34,147 nt of DNA from Acholeplasmataceae bacterium (GTDB lineage Bacteria > Bacillota_I > Bacilli_A > ML615J-28 > CAG-313), in NCBI GenBank assembly GCA_012838545.1, contig DUPC01000031.1:1-34147 (forward strand), read 5' to 3'. The notes beneath the pieces were generated by a model that was not told the origin of the DNA, ran no database searches, and saw only the letters and a list, made by a program, of their open reading frames with translations. A program made the position numbers and the translations under genes. How positions within the stretch are numbered: position 1 is the stretch's first letter; each line of letters opens with the position of its first letter. Positions 31,942-34,147 of the stretch are shown piece after piece.

Positions 31942-34147
31942 ATGGATGAATATGACGACATTAAAGAATTTGACGAAGAATGGGAAGACGATTTAGAAGA
32001 AACCGAAGACGTTATAGAAGACGAAATCGACGAAGAAGAAGTAGAAACTGATAACGACAACTTTGATAATGGCGATAATGACGAAAACGGATCAGCTGCA
32101 CTTCCTGAAAACAACGAAGGCGTAAAAGATGTTAATCTGACGAGCGAAATGAAAAATTCGTTCTTGAGTTATGCTATGAGCGTAATCGTTTCGCGGGCGC
32201 TTCCGGATGTTAGAGACGGATTGAAGCCGGTTCATCGTCGTATTCTCTATGCGATGAATGAACTTGGAGTTTACAGCGACCGTCCTCACAAAAAGTCTGC
32301 CCGCATTGTCGGTGACGTTATAGGTAAATACCATCCGCACGGCGACAGCGCGGTTTATGAAGCGATGGTACGCATGGCACAGGACTTTACATATCGCTAT
32401 CCTTTAGTCGACGGACACGGAAATTTCGGTTCCATCGACGGCGATGGCGCCGCCGCAATGCGTTACACCGAAGCAAGGATGTCTAAGATTGCGACGGAAA
32501 TGCTACGCGATTTAAACAAAAATACTGTTGATTTCCAAGCTAACTACGACGGTTCCGAAAAAGAACCCGTGGTTCTTCCTGCCAGAATTCCTAATCTCCT
32601 TGTCAACGGAGCTACCGGGATTGCGGTGGGTATGGCTACCAATATTCCGACACATAACCTTTCGGAAGTAATTGACGGGGCTTTGTCACTGATTGAAAAT
32701 CCCGAAATTACGGTTGATGAATTAATGGAATACATTCCGGCACCGGACTTTCCGACAGGCGGAATCATCGTCGGCGTAAAACAATTAAAAAATGCCTATG
32801 AAACAGGCACCGGAACAATTACTGTAAGGGGTAAAGTCAAAATTGAAAAAACCTCTTCTGGCAAACAAGAAATTATTATTACGGAAATACCTTATCAAGT
32901 TAATAAAACCCGGTTAATCGAAAGAATTGCCGATCTTGCCAAAAACAAAACCATTGAAGGCATCACAGATTTGCGCGACGAAACAAACCGAAAAGGAATG
33001 CGCATAATTATCGAAACAAGACGTGATGTCAACAGCGCGGTAATTTTGAACAATTTATACAAACACACGCAACTTCAAACAACTTTTGGTTTTAATATGA
33101 TTGCGCTTGACCGCGGTCAACCTCGGGTTTTCAACTTAAAACAAATTTTGGAAAAATACTTGGAGCACCAAGTAGAAGTTATAACCAGAAGAACTGAATT
33201 TGATTTAGAAAAAGCCAAGGCAAGATTGCACATTGTTGAAGGATTGCTTATCGCTTTAGCCAATATCGATGAAGTTGTTCATATAATCAAAACTTCCAAA
33301 ACTCCGGATATGGCCATTTTGCGCTTAACCGACAGTTTCTTGTTGACCGAAACGCAAGCCAAAGCCATTCTCGATATGCGCTTGCAACGCTTGACGGGAT
33401 TGGAAATCGAAAAACTTCAAACCGAAGGCAATGATTTAAAAACCTTGGTTGCTTATTTGACCAATGTTCTTGAAAGTCACGAAAAGAAAATGGCGGTTAT
33501 CGTATCGGAAATGCGCGATATCCAAAAACGTTTCACAGACGAAAGAAGAACCCAAATCGATTATACCGTCGATTTGGACGTAAGCGATGAAGATTTAATT
33601 CCGATTGAAGATACTATTATAACCATTACCAATAAAGGTTATATCAAACGTCTAAACGTCGATGTTTACAAGACACAACATCGGGGCGGAAAAGGTATTA
33701 CCGGCGCAAGAATGCAAGAAAACGACTTTATCGAAAGGATTATTTATACATCAAGCCACGATAATTTACTTTTCTTCACCAATTTCGGAAAAGTTTATTT
33801 GCTAAAAGCGTTCCAAATTCCTTACGGAAGCAGAATCGCCAAAGGTATTCCGCTTGTCAATTTATTGAATTTCGACGAGGATGAACGTTTGACGGCGGTT
33901 GTCAATGTCGATACGATTGACAAGGACGGTTATTTGTTCTTTACCACCAAAAGAGGAGTGGTTAAGAAAACCGAACTTCGCCAATATAAAAACATTCGCA
34001 CAGGCGGTATCAGAGCGATTATTTTAGCCCCAAAAGATGAATTGATAGAAGTGGCCTTGACCGACGGAACCAAGGATATTATTATTGGCGCATCCAGCGG
34101 AAAAGCGGTTCGTTTTAACGAAGAACAGGTTCGTCCAACCAAAAGGG
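31942..34147 (+). CDS. gyrA: DNA gyrase subunit A (3' end outside window)
   Basis: 735 codons are visible and the frame is open at the window edge, which is why the ORF track misses it. ATG 31942 follows AAAGGAGGTG. The first 50 residues contain 29 Asp/Glu and one Lys, an acidic extension about 50 residues longer than E. coli or B. subtilis GyrA. The conserved core then starts at [32 protein letters not shown]. The quinolone region reads [17 protein letters not shown] (Ser and Glu at the usual positions) and the active-site Tyr is in AMRYTEARM. The C-terminal beta-pinwheel begins about residue 560, with a GyrA-box-like QHRGGKG (579-585). Partner of gyrB, 14 bp upstream. Confidence 0.98.
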   Translation, partial: MDEYDDIKEFDEEWEDDLEETEDVIEDEIDEEEVETDNDNFDNGDNDENGSAALPENNEGVKDVNLTSEMKNSFLSYAMSVIVSRALPDVRDGLKPVHRRILYAMNELGVYSDRPHKKSARIVGDVIGKYHPHGDSAVYEAMVRMAQDFTYRYPLVDGHGNFGSIDGDGAAAMRYTEARMSKIATEMLRDLNKNTVDFQANYDGSEKEPVVLPARIPNLLVNGATGIAVGMATNIPTHNLSEVIDGALSLIENPEITVDELMEYIPAPDFPTGGIIVGVKQLKNAYETGTGTITVRGKVKIEKTSSGKQEIIITEIPYQVNKTRLIERIADLAKNKTIEGITDLRDETNRKGMRIIIETRRDVNSAVILNNLYKHTQLQTTFGFNMIALDRGQPRVFNLKQILEKYLEHQVEVITRRTEFDLEKAKARLHIVEGLLIALANIDEVVHIIKTSKTPDMAILRLTDSFLLTETQAKAILDMRLQRLTGLEIEKLQTEGNDLKTLVAYLTNVLESHEKKMAVIVSEMRDIQKRFTDERRTQIDYTVDLDVSDEDLIPIEDTIITITNKGYIKRLNVDVYKTQHRGGKGITGARMQENDFIERIIYTSSHDNLLFFTNFGKVYLLKAFQIPYGSRIAKGIPLVNLLNFDEDERLTAVVNVDTIDKDGYLFFTTKRGVVKKTELRQYKNIRTGGIRAIILAPKDELIEVALTDGTKDIIIGASSGKAVRFNEEQVRPTKR

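Noticed and set aside
1-34147. Mycoplasma genetic code (TGA as Trp)
   Set aside because: Recognised proteins are full length under the standard code, Trp is encoded by TGG, and TGA is a real stop in rmuC and the S4 gene.

Overview
The window looks like the replication-origin region of a low-GC Bacillota chromosome. It carries the classic oriC neighbourhood rpmH-rnpA-yidC-jag / dnaA-dnaN / S4-recF-gyrB-gyrA, strong AGGAGG ribosome sites, TTGACA-N17-TATAAT promoters, lipobox lipoproteins and a T-box upstream of asnS. Coding regions read cleanly with the standard code: TGA is used as a stop in rmuC and in the S4 gene, and Trp is TGG. A code-4 mycoplasma is therefore excluded. A Bacilli-class lineage near Acholeplasma/Izemoplasma/RF39/Erysipelotrichia-type bacteria is plausible, but this is inference. 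No tRNA, rRNA, CRISPR array or insertion sequence was seen.

Left region (1-6.4 kb, minus strand): one operon encodes an ABC ATPase, two MalF/MalG-type permeases and a substrate-binding lipoprotein. It continues into a lipoprotein with a staphylococcal-nuclease domain and then into the start of another exported protein. A promoter with an extended -10 and two copies of the palindrome TAACGTTA lie upstream. Coupling a secreted nuclease to an ABC importer suggests nucleic-acid salvage rather than ordinary sugar uptake.

6.4-12.6 kb (minus): dnaX-ybaB-recR plus a small membrane protein form a tightly overlapping operon. DnaX is unusually long (946 aa), with a coiled-coil insert containing three 29-residue tandem repeats. 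It also has an in-frame A AAA AAA heptamer, with a -1-frame stop just after it, before the C-terminal (tau-specific) domain. Next comes an operon of an unknown 123-aa protein, an NfeD-like protein and an SPFH protein behind a perfect consensus promoter.

12.9-14.8 kb (plus): a membrane protein of unknown function and a TtcA-like tRNA thiolase. These are the only plus-strand genes left of dnaA.

14.9-22.2 kb (minus): asnS with a complete T-box leader, rmuC-mnmE, then rpmH-rnpA-yidC-jag, which is ended by a strong terminator.

22.3-28.7 kb (origin core): an orphan membrane protein diverges from dnaA across a cluster of DnaA boxes. The dnaA-dnaN gap holds two more boxes followed by TAA trinucleotide repeats, as expected of a DnaA-trio unwinding element. 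After dnaN come a ParA ATPase and a ribbon-helix-helix protein on the minus strand, an arrangement more like plasmid partition than Soj/Spo0J. Beyond them lies about 1.3 kb of extremely A+T-rich noncoding DNA with repeated ACATAAATA motifs, a candidate centromere or secondary origin element.

28.7-34.1 kb (plus): S4-domain protein, recF, gyrB and gyrA (cut by the window end). GyrA has an unusual acidic N-terminal extension of about 50 residues. The ORF track misses rpmH and gyrA and mis-starts several genes (ABC ATPase, asnS, dnaN, the RHH gene, gyrB); corrected starts are given.
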